Source: Phaeodactylibacter luteus (GTDB lineage Bacteria; Bacteroidota; Bacteroidia; Chitinophagales; Saprospiraceae). From it: a stretch of DNA of 64,000 nt. Positions 1 through 10,045 of the stretch are shown piece after piece. The stretch's first letter is position 1. Every line of letters starts with the position of its first letter. The notes below the pieces were generated by a model. The model had not been told where the DNA came from, did no database searches, and saw only the letters and a list, made by a program, of their open reading frames with translations. A program made the translations under genes and the position numbers. The stretch lies in contig NZ_VOOR01000028.1 of assembly GCF_007993045.1 (NCBI RefSeq), forward strand, positions 1 to 64,000, read 5' to 3'.

Positions 1-62
1 TTCTTATAATGCCAAATCCTCGTGCGCGCGCGAACTTGGCAATTCTTGATACATAAGGTATA

Positions 63-689
63 ATGGATAAATTCAACAACAAATACCGTATTCCTTCCGC
101 CCGTGCCCCGTTTTGGGATTATGGGTGGAATGCCGCGTATTTTGTGACAATATGTACCCAAAACCGGGAATGTTGGTTTGGGGATGTGGTTGACGGGGAA
201 ATGGTGTTGAACGACATCGGAAAAATTGCCAACGATTGTTGGTTGGAAATACCAAAACATTTTCCATTCGTGAAATTGGAAAATTATGTCATTATGCCCA
301 ATCACGTGCATGGTATTGTGGTTATTGATAAACCTGGTGGACGCAACGATGGACGCAACGATGGACGCAACGTAGAGACGCAAAATTTTGCGTCTCTACC
401 CAACGCGTCACCCAACGCGTCACCCAACGCGTCACCCAACGCGGATATACCATCGGAATCGGATAATCCCAAAAACAAATTCGGCCCCCAATCCAAAAAT
501 TTGGCATCCATCATTCGTGGTTTTAAAATTGGTGTTACCAAAAATGCCCGCCAAATTAATCCTGATTTTGCCTGGCAATCCCGTTATCACGACCACATCA
601 TCCGCAATGATACATCCTACCAAACCATATCGGAATACATCATTAATAATCCAATGAAATGGCAGCAGGATAAATTTTACAAGGTATGA
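63..689 (+). CDS. REP-associated tyrosine transposase (RAYT, IS200-like Y1 family)
   Basis: The protein has 208 residues. Its N-terminal half has the Y1 transposase signature: a YFVTICTQNRECWFG strand followed by VIMPNHVHGIVVI, whose HVH is the metal-binding HUH motif. A tyrosine that could be catalytic lies in the C-terminal helix (IIRNDTSYQTISEYIINNP). In this family such proteins are single-copy transposases that act on REP palindromes. Between the halves (residues about 90-125) is a low-complexity insert encoded by three 12-bp repeats (GRND), a perfect 28-bp palindrome and about four more 12-bp repeats (PNAS). The insert keeps the reading frame. The stop overlaps the start of the hsdR fragment by 4 bp. 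Confidence 0.9.
   Translation: MDKFNNKYRIPSARAPFWDYGWNAAYFVTICTQNRECWFGDVVDGEMVLNDIGKIANDCWLEIPKHFPFVKLENYVIMPNHVHGIVVIDKPGGRNDGRNDGRNVETQNFASLPNASPNASPNASPNADIPSESDNPKNKFGPQSKNLASIIRGFKIGVTKNARQINPDFAWQSRYHDHIIRNDTSYQTISEYIINNPMKWQQDKFYKV
339..445. repeat. In-gene 12-bp tandem repeats flanking a perfect 28-bp palindrome
   Basis: Three copies of GGACGCAACGAT (the third cut short) run from 339 to about 371. A perfect palindrome with half-site GTAGAGACGCAAAA spans 372-399. About 3.8 copies of CCCAACGCGTCA run from 399 to about 444. All units are multiples of three or are absorbed in frame, so the transposase stays open. The palindrome has the form of the REP targets that RAYT enzymes bind. Confidence 0.85.
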
Positions 690-1039
690 CCCGTACCACC
701 GAACATAGCATAGAGGATTTTGCCATCAAACTGTTGCAGCATTTGGGCTATGAATACATCTATGCACCAAGTATTGCCCCATTCCCCTCCGATGGAGGGG
801 TGCCCGAAGGGCGGGGTGGTTCAGACCAACGCTCTTCTTACGAAGAAATTCTGCTCACCAATCGCATGGCAGAAGCTGTGCGCAGAGTCAACCCGACCGT
901 GCCACCTGCTGCACAAGAAGAAGCCATCAAAGAAATTCAGCGTATCCATTCGCCAGAACTATTGACCAGCAATCCTCGTTCCTGCGGTTGCAAAGAGCTT
1001 TCACTCCAACGCGAACGAAATAAAAAAATGCAATTTTGA
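686..1039 (+). pseudogene. Truncated N-terminus of type I restriction enzyme R subunit (hsdR)
   Basis: The first about 95 residues match the start of HsdR proteins: TTEHSIEDFAIKLLQHLGYEYIYAP, then EEILLTNRMAEAVRRVNPTVPPAAQEEAIKEIQRIHSPELLT (each quoted in part; see 689-965). HsdR is normally about 1000 residues with nuclease and helicase domains; here homology stops near 965 and the frame ends at 1039, so the gene is a remnant. Residues about 30-43 (PFPSDGGVPEGRGG) do not belong to the family. They are encoded by a palindrome-like repeat at 780-822 inserted in frame. No hsdM or hsdS is visible; they could lie upstream of the window. Confidence 0.75.
780..822. repeat. Palindromic repeat inserted in frame in the hsdR fragment
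   Basis: The segment pairs CCCCTCC with GGAGGGG around GAT, followed by GCCCGAAGGGC, itself an inverted repeat. It interrupts the conserved HsdR N-terminus between IAP and RSSYEE. A REP-like or other small palindromic element is likely. Confidence 0.6.
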
Positions 1040-1130
1040 TCAGAGAAGACCCGAAAACCTGAGTTTAGCCAAGTTCCGCTTTTATGTACAAAAGCGGGAA
1101 GGATTTTCGGGGCGAAGTATAAGCGAAAAA

Positions 1131-1187
1131 GTGTCCCGCTGTCTAGCGGGACAGACCGATTTCTGAAGTCCTAACACGCTCTTACAT
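1131..1187 (-). repeat. Dispersed inverted-repeat element, copy 1 (partner at 17091)
   Basis: Read on the minus strand this stretch is very similar to 17091-17151. Both contain AGAGCGTGTT, then AATCGGTCTGTCCCGCTAGA and CAGCGGGACACT. The centre folds as GTCCCGCT/AGCGGGAC. Only this arm is preserved here; the second terminal arm seen at 17163-17180 is not found. Confidence 0.6.
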
Positions 1188-1234
1188 CCCATTGGCTGAA
1201 GACCAACGGGTTTTACGCTCCGCCATATAAAAAA

Positions 1235-1258
1235 GGCTATGCTAAGGACAGCATAGCC
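1235..1258 (-). terminator. Rho-independent terminator on the minus strand
   Basis: A perfect 9-bp stem (GGCTATGCT/AGCATAGCC) with a 6-nt loop is followed, on the minus strand, by a run of six T. It would stop transcription arriving from the DUF5682 operon, whose last gene ends about 520 bp earlier at 1777. Confidence 0.65.
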
Positions 1259-1343
1259 GAACAATCATAGGGCTACAGTATAGGATATCTTGAATAGCCT
1301 GTTTCGAAGCAGGCATTGGGCGTTTTCAAGGGGTTAGGGCTGC

Positions 1344-1543
1344 GGGCGTGAACCAAAATGCCACAGGCGTTTAGGCTTTCCGGGCTTTAGCTTGGCATTG
1401 GCCTAGCGCTGCGAAGGGGCGGCAGGCCCGGCAGGGCCGAGCGGATAGCGAGCCCCGAAGCATAGCGGCACCTGCCTGCTGGCAGGGGCAGGCCCCTATC
1501 CTTGCGGAGGGGGCAGACCCCCAAAAAACGGCAATCTGGTTTG
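1344..1543 (-). repeat. Intergenic repeat family A, copy 1
   Basis: About 200 bp, in reverse orientation relative to the copy at 40175. It shares, in order, the TTTTGGTT end, CTAGCGCTGCGAAGGGG, GGGCCGAGCGGATAGCGAGC, CATAGCGGCACCTGCC and a CAATCTGGTT end. Like the copy at 54030 it carries an extra CCCCTATCCTTGCGGAGGGG segment. Short reading frames across it are by-products of the repeat. The rest of 1040-1776 holds only the partial repeat at 1131 and the terminator at 1235. Confidence 0.85.
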
Positions 1544-1776
1544 TGCCCTGCGATGCTGTCTGCAAAAAAACAACCAAGATTGTGCCGGGCGGCACAATCC
1601 TGGCTCTCAAAAAGCGACTTTAAATTGCAGGAAAGATTAGCATCTTAAAATAACAGCAAGTAATCTACAGGCGTATTGTTTAGGCGGCGCAGCTCGTTTG
1701 CCTTGCCCCCTTTTGAATACGCTACAAATGTCTTAGTTAGGGCTTAACTGCAGGTAAAACGGAAGTTAAATTCCGA

Positions 1777-4017
1777 TTAATCCTGAAGGCCGAGCAGGAG
1801 TTTTAAGGTAGGGAAGACAGCCTTAGCCCGTTGTTGGTCGATTGCAGGCTCTTGTTGAGCAGAGGCTCCGCCTTCCGCTTTTTGGCTGGTACGGGCCAGG
1901 GCGAGCAGTTTTTCCCGCTCAGGAGGCGAGAAATTGGCGAATGCCCGGCGGAGCAAGGGGAGGGTAGCTTCGAAATGATGGCTTTCCTGGTCCGCAACCC
2001 ACTCGTCCAGGATATCCCATAGCTCGGGCAGGTGGAGCAGCAGTAGGGCACTGCCGTAGAGGAAGCCTTCCAGCCAAAGCGCAGCATCTTCTGCCAAAGG
2101 GGCGTAGGACAAAGCATAGCGCATGCGGGTGGCCGCCCCGCCCGGCCCAATGCCGCCTTTATCGTAGCGGATGCGGGTGCACAGACCTTGGAGCAGAGGA
2201 TGAGCAGGCTCGGCATCTGCTACTTGCTGTAGCGCTTCTGACCAATGCTCGGTGAGCGCTTCCTGGTCGAGCAGGCTTATGGCGTTGTTGTTCAGGAGGA
2301 TGAGCTGCTGCCACTGACGTGCGGCCTCCTCCTCTATATGCAGGAGGGCTCCGGGCAGGCCAATGCATATCCTGGGCACAAGCTCGTTCACCAGCTGTGC
2401 TACGGCAGAGGTGTCCGTCTGCCGGGCATCCCCATAGCGTTGTATGTCTGTCAGTACAGGCAGGGCCCGCATAAGCGCTTCGGTATCTTTGCTAAGCGCA
2501 GAAGCTTCTGCTATCCGCCCGACCAGCCCAGGGAAAGTGCTGATGGTGCCGCAGAGCAGGGCGGTCTGTGCAAGCCTGACCAGTTCGTTCAGTTCCCGGC
2601 TTTCGCTGGCCTGCTTTAGTAGGTATTGCCCAACGGCGCCTACCACGGTATTCCCCCACATGCCGGCTTGTATCAGGCGGATGATGTACTCCGGCTGCCA
2701 TTCGAGCTGCCAGCTTTCGCTAAAGCTGCCCAAGCGGTTCGTCTCTTCTTCGAGCAGGCTGCCCCAAGGGATATTCAGGGCCCGGAGCTGGTGCAACAAG
2801 TAAGAAGCCTCGAGGTTGGTGGGTTTGCGCAGGTCTAGTGTTTTGTGGCCTGCCTCGCCAGCTTTGTAAAAGCGGGCCAAGCGTGCGGCTTTCACTCTGC
2901 GCTCAAGATCTTTTTGCAATGGGATTTGAGGGATGGCATCGGGCACATCGCCTACTTCTTCCCCGATAACCAGCTTTTGGCGTATGAGGTGGAGCACTTC
3001 AACCTGGCCGTGGCCAAAAACGGAAAGTGCTGCTGCTTCCATCTCTGCAATTCCGGGCAGCGGCTGCTGGCTCAAGCTAGAAAGCGCATAGGCCAGCCGT
3101 GTGGCATCTACTGCCTGAGCTGCACTGGCATCAAAACCCTCTGCTCTGAGCAAGCCTGCGGCTTTGGCCATCCAATGCTGTACGAGCGCTTCCCGTTGGT
3201 GGAAAAGGAGGTTGTAGTAAGCTGGAGATACGACCCCTGCCCGGTATCCGCTTTGGAAGGCCAGGCGCTCTGCCGTCCAAGGGATCCAAGTGGCCTGCGT
3301 CTTGACTTTTTTCCGTCCCTTGAGCAGGGCGTTATCATCTTTAGCCTTAAACCGGTCGAGGTAGTGGAGGGCGGGGCTGTGCCAAGCACCGCAAACCACG
3401 GCTATGTTCTTATACCCCTCTTTGATGGCTTTGCGCAGCACTTTGCGCATGAATGCCTCCCGGAGGAGGTTGTGCGGGTTCTCCCGCCGTTGCAGTTCAT
3501 CCCGGAATGCCGTGTTCATTTGTAGGATAGCTGCAAAAACATCGGCCTCGTGCTCAGGCTGCTCGAAGGTCGCTTCCCACCACCGCTCGCTGTCTTCATA
3601 CCCTGCAAGCTGGGCCATATAGCCCATAGGGTCTTTGATTTCAGGGGCTTCCTCGGGCGGCCCTGGCAGCCCAAGGGACAGCTGCCTGCTTTCCTCCCCT
3701 TCTTCTGCAAACTGCATAGCCATCGGCAGGTCCATAAAGTGAACGGGGATTTGGCGCTCCAGCCCGAAAACAGCAGCCTGCCATTCTGGGGAGAAACGGG
3801 CAAAAGGGAGGTAGGCTGCCTGCCCCGGATCTTTGGTGTTGTACACGAGCACAGCCACGGGAGGTTTGAGCTCCGGATGGTTGAAATAAGGCAAGACGCC
3901 TTCAGTATCCTGTGGGGCTTCGATCAGGATACAATCGGGCGGGTGGTGTGCGAGCGCCTTTCGGAGGCTTCTTGCGGAGCCTGGCCCGTGGTGGCGTATG
4001 CCATATACCTTAAACAT
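1777..4017 (-). CDS. DUF5682 family protein
   Basis: The 746-residue protein starts with MFKVYGIRHHGPGSARSLRK, the typical opening of the DUF5682 family (conserved GIRHHGPGSARS). No transmembrane segment or signal peptide is evident, so it is probably cytoplasmic. The C-terminal half is rich in leucine and alanine helices. Family members are encoded beside MoxR AAA+ ATPases and von Willebrand A proteins, and their biochemical role is unknown. Here it is the last gene of a three-gene minus-strand operon, 12 bp after the MoxR stop. The VWA gene usually found next is absent; downstream DNA is repeats and a decayed hsdR. Confidence 0.85.
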   Translation of the reverse strand: MFKVYGIRHHGPGSARSLRKALAHHPPDCILIEAPQDTEGVLPYFNHPELKPPVAVLVYNTKDPGQAAYLPFARFSPEWQAAVFGLERQIPVHFMDLPMAMQFAEEGEESRQLSLGLPGPPEEAPEIKDPMGYMAQLAGYEDSERWWEATFEQPEHEADVFAAILQMNTAFRDELQRRENPHNLLREAFMRKVLRKAIKEGYKNIAVVCGAWHSPALHYLDRFKAKDDNALLKGRKKVKTQATWIPWTAERLAFQSGYRAGVVSPAYYNLLFHQREALVQHWMAKAAGLLRAEGFDASAAQAVDATRLAYALSSLSQQPLPGIAEMEAAALSVFGHGQVEVLHLIRQKLVIGEEVGDVPDAIPQIPLQKDLERRVKAARLARFYKAGEAGHKTLDLRKPTNLEASYLLHQLRALNIPWGSLLEEETNRLGSFSESWQLEWQPEYIIRLIQAGMWGNTVVGAVGQYLLKQASESRELNELVRLAQTALLCGTISTFPGLVGRIAEASALSKDTEALMRALPVLTDIQRYGDARQTDTSAVAQLVNELVPRICIGLPGALLHIEEEAARQWQQLILLNNNAISLLDQEALTEHWSEALQQVADAEPAHPLLQGLCTRIRYDKGGIGPGGAATRMRYALSYAPLAEDAALWLEGFLYGSALLLLHLPELWDILDEWVADQESHHFEATLPLLRRAFANFSPPEREKLLALARTSQKAEGGASAQQEPAIDQQRAKAVFPTLKLLLGLQD

Positions 4018-4029
4018 GGGGTGCTACAG

Positions 4030-5124
4030 TTATGAGGTGAGGAGGCCGCGGCTGGCGTCGTACAAATCGGCCCAGCCTTTCCTGCTTTTGATGACCGTTT
4101 CGAGGTATTCTTCCCAAGCTGCCCGGTCCTGTACAGGGTCTTTGACGACGGCCCCTAGCAAGCTGCCGGCAATATCAGCGGCTTTGACGACCCCATCTCC
4201 AAAATGTACCGCCAATGCTTGCCCGCTGTGGATGACCGAAATGGCCTCTGCGGTGCTGAGGGTGCTGCCCGGCGCTTTGAGCTTTTGCCGCCCGTCTTCG
4301 GTCTTGCCCGAGCGCAGCTCGCGGAAGATGGTGACGAGCCGTTGTATTTCCTCAAGCGGGGCAGCTTGCGGGGGCAGCTCGAGGCTGCTGCCCAGCTGTG
4401 CTACCCTATTGCGGACGATGGCCACCTCCTCTTCCAAAGTTTCCGGAAGGGGCATCGCTACGGTATTGAACCGGCGGCGCAAGGCGCTGGACAGCTCGTT
4501 AATCCCCCGGTCGCGGTCATTTGCGGTAGCGATCAGGTTGAAGCCTTTAACTGCACGGGCTTCTGTGTTCAGCTCCGGCACGGGCAGCACCTTTTCAGAC
4601 AAAATGGTGATCAGGGCATCCTGCACATCGCTGGGGATGCGGGTGAGCTCTTCCACACGGGCGATGCTCCCTTCCTGCATGGCCGTCATGACCGGGCTAG
4701 GGACCAAGGCATTGGCTGTTGGGCCTTCTGCCAGCAGCCGGGCATAATTCCAGCCATAGCGCAGGGCTTCTTCTGGCATGCCTGCGGTACCTTGCACCAG
4801 CCGCTTAGAGTTGCCGCTTATGGCTGCGGCAAGGTGCTCGGATACCCAGGTTTTGGCTGTGCCCGGTATGCCAGTGAGCAGCAAGGCCCGGTCGGTGGCC
4901 AGTGTGGCCACAGCAATCTCAATGAGGCGGCGTTTGCCGAAATATTTTGGGGAAACCTCTGTGCCATCGGGCAGGGTAGCCCCCATGAGGTAGTCCACTA
5001 CCGCCCAAGGGGAGAGCTGCCAGTTGGCAGGGCGGGGGCGGCTGTCTTGCTCTTTTAAGGCTTTCAGCTCTTCAGCGAAAGCGTCTTCCGCCTGTAGCCG
5101 TATATTTTCTTCCATAGTTTGCAT
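4030..5124 (-). CDS. MoxR-type AAA+ ATPase (AAA_5 class)
   Basis: The protein has 364 residues. The Walker A motif GIPGTAKT is at residues 85-92, followed by a Walker B-like segment ending ARVEELTRI, the sensor 1 region FNLIATAND, and the arginine-finger stretch ALRRRFNTV. This is the order in MoxR/RavA-like ATPases, which act as ATP-driven chaperones, often with VWA-domain partners. It lies between DUF5691 (80 bp upstream) and DUF5682 (12 bp downstream), a gene neighbourhood seen in several phyla. ATPase activity is well supported; the substrate is unknown. Confidence 0.9.
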   Translation of the reverse strand: MQTMEENIRLQAEDAFAEELKALKEQDSRPRPANWQLSPWAVVDYLMGATLPDGTEVSPKYFGKRRLIEIAVATLATDRALLLTGIPGTAKTWVSEHLAAAISGNSKRLVQGTAGMPEEALRYGWNYARLLAEGPTANALVPSPVMTAMQEGSIARVEELTRIPSDVQDALITILSEKVLPVPELNTEARAVKGFNLIATANDRDRGINELSSALRRRFNTVAMPLPETLEEEVAIVRNRVAQLGSSLELPPQAAPLEEIQRLVTIFRELRSGKTEDGRQKLKAPGSTLSTAEAISVIHSGQALAVHFGDGVVKAADIAGSLLGAVVKDPVQDRAAWEEYLETVIKSRKGWADLYDASRGLLTS

Positions 5125-5204
5125 TCAGTTTAGGGAGGGCGCTTGCCCTCCAAGGGTAAAGCTAATCTGCCTGTACCGGCAGGGCAAACAACCAATGGGA
5201 TATT

Positions 5205-6719
5205 TTACCGGTTTCTGGCTTCCTCCGCTATGGCCTGTCTTAGGTCCCGCCGGAAAGCGAGCGTTCTCATTAGCTGCTCAACGTCTTTTTCCCACTGCCC
5301 CCAGACCGGTGAGCGCTGCGGCCAGCCTTTTTCCAATTGGGGCAGGATGGAAGGAGAGGCTTTTTGCGCAGCTACTTGCAGCAGCCGTTTGTAATGCCAA
5401 AGGTTCCAGTAGAATGCTTTAGCTCCGCCGATCCATTCCCTCAGCCCGCCGACGATGCTAAGGGCCACATCGTCTTCCCAGGTGTGCGTGCCAAGGCTGA
5501 GCAGATGGGCGATGAAGCTTTGCTCTTCCAAAGAGCCGCTTTGGCCGCTGAGGTGCTGCCGGGCGATAGCATTAGCTGCCGGGCTGGGCAGGGCTTCCAT
5601 CAGTTGCTTCCCCAGTGCGCTCGCCCATTTCTCCGCTTGGCCAGTGCGCCACCAATGCCTGAGCAGTGCTTCTATCCAAGTGTGGTCTTGGTGGAGCAGG
5701 GCCGCGTTGGCGATGGCATCGGTCAGTACTTTTTGCCGGTTGCTTTGCGTGAATAGCCTTACGGACTTGACCGTATCTGTTTTGAAATGGGCTTCCCAGA
5801 AAGCAGGCCTTACCTTGCTGATGGCCTCAAATGCCCAGGCGGTGCCCTTGCCGCCGGGATATTTTCCTGTTTTTCCGGTTTGGAGCCCCCAGTTTTTTAA
5901 ATCGTCATCAGGGGCGGCGGGCGGCAGGAGCGACAAACCTGCTGGCCCGGCAGCTGAGAGGTACTGCACGCTGGCACGCTGCAGGGCTTCCTGTACGGCT
6001 GAGCCGGGGATCTGCGCAAGCAAGGCTGCCGCTTTTTGCCGGACCTCCTTCCTCGTATCCCCCAAAGCTGCTGTCAGGAAGGGCTCATCTTGGCCTCCCA
6101 ATTGGATGTCGAAAGCCTCTAGTGCTTGTTTTTTCTCCATAAAGCCGAGGCTGTCCCAGCGCTCAGATAGATAGTCCAAGGCGTTTTGGGGCGCTTCCCA
6201 GCGGTACCGCCTCAGCACGGCAGGGAGGGGCGCATTTGCGCCCGGGGCCGATTCGGCTATCGCCTGCCAGTCAGGGTTTTGGAGGAGCAGCCTATGGGCA
6301 AAGGGGGGCATGGCCTGCCGCAGCCCGGCCCAAAAAGTAGGGGCTTTTACCGCCATGTGGAAAAGCTGTGGCCAGTATTCAGGGGGGGGCGGCAGCTTGT
6401 GCTCTTGGCAAAGCGCAATAAACTCGGGCAGCAGCTGCCGGTAGTTGCCTTTGAAGATGTGAGGGAACAGCCGCTGCAGCCTTGGGGGATACCGGTGGTG
6501 CTGTATGTCCTCAGGCTGGCTTTCCGCAGGCGGCACCTTTGAGTAGGGGAAGCCTGCCTGCCTCAGCTGATGGTAGAGGGCCAAGGCTTCCAACAGCAGC
6601 TGTTCTGCGGGCTGTTGAGTGTTGACCCCAACCTGCTCCAAGGCTTTGATGGCTTGCGGCGGCAATTGCCCGCGGCTGGTGCCGAGCAACAAGAGTTTAC
6701 TGATCGCTTCCCAAATCAT
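5205..6719 (-). CDS. DUF5691 family protein
   Basis: The 504-residue protein is the first gene of the operon. The start chosen gives MIWEAISKLLLLGTSRGQLP, where LGT(S/A)R is the usual family opening; an ATG 54 bp upstream is possible but adds residues without family support. The body is alpha-helical and HEAT-like, for instance AALGDTRKEVRQKAAALLAQIP at about residues 235-256 (quoted in part). DUF5691 proteins co-occur with MoxR ATPases and DUF5682 proteins, and a scaffold or substrate-adaptor role is only an inference. Confidence 0.8.
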   Translation of the reverse strand: MIWEAISKLLLLGTSRGQLPPQAIKALEQVGVNTQQPAEQLLLEALALYHQLRQAGFPYSKVPPAESQPEDIQHHRYPPRLQRLFPHIFKGNYRQLLPEFIALCQEHKLPPPPEYWPQLFHMAVKAPTFWAGLRQAMPPFAHRLLLQNPDWQAIAESAPGANAPLPAVLRRYRWEAPQNALDYLSERWDSLGFMEKKQALEAFDIQLGGQDEPFLTAALGDTRKEVRQKAAALLAQIPGSAVQEALQRASVQYLSAAGPAGLSLLPPAAPDDDLKNWGLQTGKTGKYPGGKGTAWAFEAISKVRPAFWEAHFKTDTVKSVRLFTQSNRQKVLTDAIANAALLHQDHTWIEALLRHWWRTGQAEKWASALGKQLMEALPSPAANAIARQHLSGQSGSLEEQSFIAHLLSLGTHTWEDDVALSIVGGLREWIGGAKAFYWNLWHYKRLLQVAAQKASPSILPQLEKGWPQRSPVWGQWEKDVEQLMRTLAFRRDLRQAIAEEARNR

Positions 6720-7004
6720 GAAAGCAAGATACAAGTTTAGCTGCATACCGGCAATGGGCTGGGCTACAGCCAAGCCAAAGCTTTGGCGAGGAAAACAGCG
6801 AAAAAAGTGCGGGCCCGGATTGTTGGTCCTTCCTATGAGACAGCGTTAACTTTTCCTGCTGTGGCAGGCAAGGCGAAATAAAATGCGGAAGGGGTTGCCG
6901 GGCGGGGGATAAAAGTTGGCGGCGGCAGTTGTTGAGCTAGAACCCTCTGAAAGTCAAGGGGCATAAAAAATAGCTTTTGGATCAGGTTAGATGTTCATTT
7001 CGCT

Positions 7005-8602
<1,598 letters not shown>

Positions 8603-8748
8603 GCCATTTCCAGGGCTACTGCTCTTGATCAGGCTTAAAAGTAGAGTGGGCTGGCTGCTTTTGAAAAGGCAGTCAGCCCCTTCGCACCAAACATTTTACC
8701 CGCCTGCTGAGGCCAAACTGCACAGGCAGGCTCCAATTGCTGAGAATT

Positions 8749-9051
8749 ATGAACATTACCGTTCTGACTCCAGACCAGGAAATTTTCCGTGGCGCCATCA
8801 CTTCTGTAAAAGTGCCGGGCACACAGGGCGAGTTCCAAGTCCTGAAAAACCACGCTCCTATTGTTTCTTCTCTAGAGGAAGGCAAGATCACGCTGGTAAC
8901 GCAAGCCGGCGAGTTCCGCTTTTTCAATGAAGAAACGGGCAGTGTGGAGAATAGCAGTGAAGCAGGGCGCGCTGTGACGTATCACATCAAAGGGGGCTTT
9001 ATCGAAGCCCTTGATAATGAGGTATCTCTTCTAGTGACCGGCTTAGTCTAA
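8749..9051 (+). CDS. atpC: F1Fo ATP synthase subunit epsilon
   Basis: The 100-residue protein has the epsilon-subunit N-terminal barrel: MNITVLTPDQEIFRGAI, VPGTQGEFQVLKNHAP and the ITYHIKGGF-like strand. It is a short form that lacks most of the C-terminal helical hairpin, as is common in Bacteroidota. It lies 146 bp after atpD on the same strand and is very probably cotranscribed. Epsilon couples the rotating stalk to the catalytic head. Confidence 0.93.
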   Translation: MNITVLTPDQEIFRGAITSVKVPGTQGEFQVLKNHAPIVSSLEEGKITLVTQAGEFRFFNEETGSVENSSEAGRAVTYHIKGGFIEALDNEVSLLVTGLV

Positions 9052-9124
9052 GCTGTACAGGGCAATGCCCTGAAAATCAGACTTTGTTTTTTCGTTTGCC
9101 ATAGCGAAATCAGTGTTAATATAC

Positions 9125-9165
9125 AAGCGCGCAATCTGGGGCTTCACCCGGGTTGCGCGCTTTCT
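9125..9165 (+). terminator. Rho-independent terminator after atpC
   Basis: A perfect 10-bp stem AAGCGCGCAA/TTGCGCGCTT with an 18-nt loop, followed by TTCTGTTGT, lies 73 bp after the atpC stop. Confidence 0.7.
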
Positions 9166-9186
9166 GTTGTATGATGGTATCAAATG

Positions 9187-9230
9187 AAAAAGGCAGTGCC
9201 CCCTTATTTTTTGATGGGGCACTGCCTTTT
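9187..9230. terminator. Bidirectional terminator between atpC and the anti-sigma gene
   Basis: A 15-bp stem AAAAGGCAGTGCCCC/GGGGCACTGCCTTTT has A-rich and T-rich flanks on both strands. It can terminate the atp transcript and the convergent sigma/anti-sigma transcript, whose last stop is at 9263. Confidence 0.8.
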
Positions 9231-9262
9231 ATGTGGGCACAGGGCTGTGCCTATGATGAAGT

Positions 9263-10045
9263 TTAAGAGACGTTGCCGACAACGTACATTTGATCGAGGG
9301 TTGGCACTTGGCTTCCGCCCCGTGGCTCTAGCGTTACTGCAAACGCCTGTGCATTTGGTACGAAAGGCACTTCCTGTACCCCATCCAAGCCTGCCTGCAC
9401 TTCGAAAACGCCCATATCTACCGGCTGGCCGTCAACGATGGCCCAAAGCTGATACTGTTTGTCAGTAGGGGGCTCGGGCAGAGAGCCAATATTTAGATAA
9501 GACCGGCTGTTAGCTACATTATAAAACACGGCGGCAATCGCTGTGGGCGAAAGGTCTGTACCCTCCATATAAATGGTCCGGGTATCTGGGTTGCTGAGGA
9601 AGCTGTTCTCTTCCTGTAAGCGCTCAACTTCGGCTGCCGTGCTGTCACAGGAGCTTTGCAGCCTGTCAAGCTCAGTGCCGAGGCTCGCAATAGCCTGGCT
9701 CTGCGCGGCATTTTCATTGCTAGAAAGGTACCAACCGGCAGCACTGCCCAGAAAGAGTGCCGCAGCCGCGACAAAAGCCCAGAGCGGTACGGTTTTTCCT
9801 CCACTGCCAGATGAACTACCCTGCGTATCCAGAGTTTGAAGAATGGTAGAGAGCACACCCGGAGGAGGCGTTTTGCCGTGCAGAAGGGCATACTCCTGCA
9901 AAGCTTCTTCGATGGCATCAATCTCCTGACGTATTTCTGGATATTGTGAGGCATAGCGCTCCACCTCCTCTACCTCTTGGGTAGAAAGTTTGCCCAGCAC
10001 GTATTGCTCAAGAATGCCAGATGCTATGTATGATTTAGGATCCAA
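9263..10045 (-). CDS. RskA-type anti-sigma factor
   Basis: The protein has 260 residues. The N-terminal cytoplasmic part (about 1-85, SGILEQYVLGKLSTQEVEEV) is the sigma-binding anti-sigma domain. One membrane helix follows (FVAAAALFLGSAAGWYLSS, about 92-112), then a coiled-coil stretch and an extracytoplasmic RskA domain ending in DKQYQLWAIVDGQPVDMGVF and AVTLEPRGGS. Such proteins hold their cognate ECF sigma factor at the membrane until released. It overlaps the sigma gene by 11 bp, so the two are translationally coupled. Confidence 0.9.
   Translation of the reverse strand: MDPKSYIASGILEQYVLGKLSTQEVEEVERYASQYPEIRQEIDAIEEALQEYALLHGKTPPPGVLSTILQTLDTQGSSSGSGGKTVPLWAFVAAAALFLGSAAGWYLSSNENAAQSQAIASLGTELDRLQSSCDSTAAEVERLQEENSFLSNPDTRTIYMEGTDLSPTAIAAVFYNVANSRSYLNIGSLPEPPTDKQYQLWAIVDGQPVDMGVFEVQAGLDGVQEVPFVPNAQAFAVTLEPRGGSQVPTLDQMYVVGNVS

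Noticed and set aside
339-445. Regular 12-bp repeats that could suggest a CRISPR array
   Set aside because: Units are contiguous, without spacers of 25-45 bp, and lie inside a coding frame.
2845-3525. 226-codon plus-strand frame
   Set aside because: Antisense shadow of the DUF5682 gene caused by codon bias.
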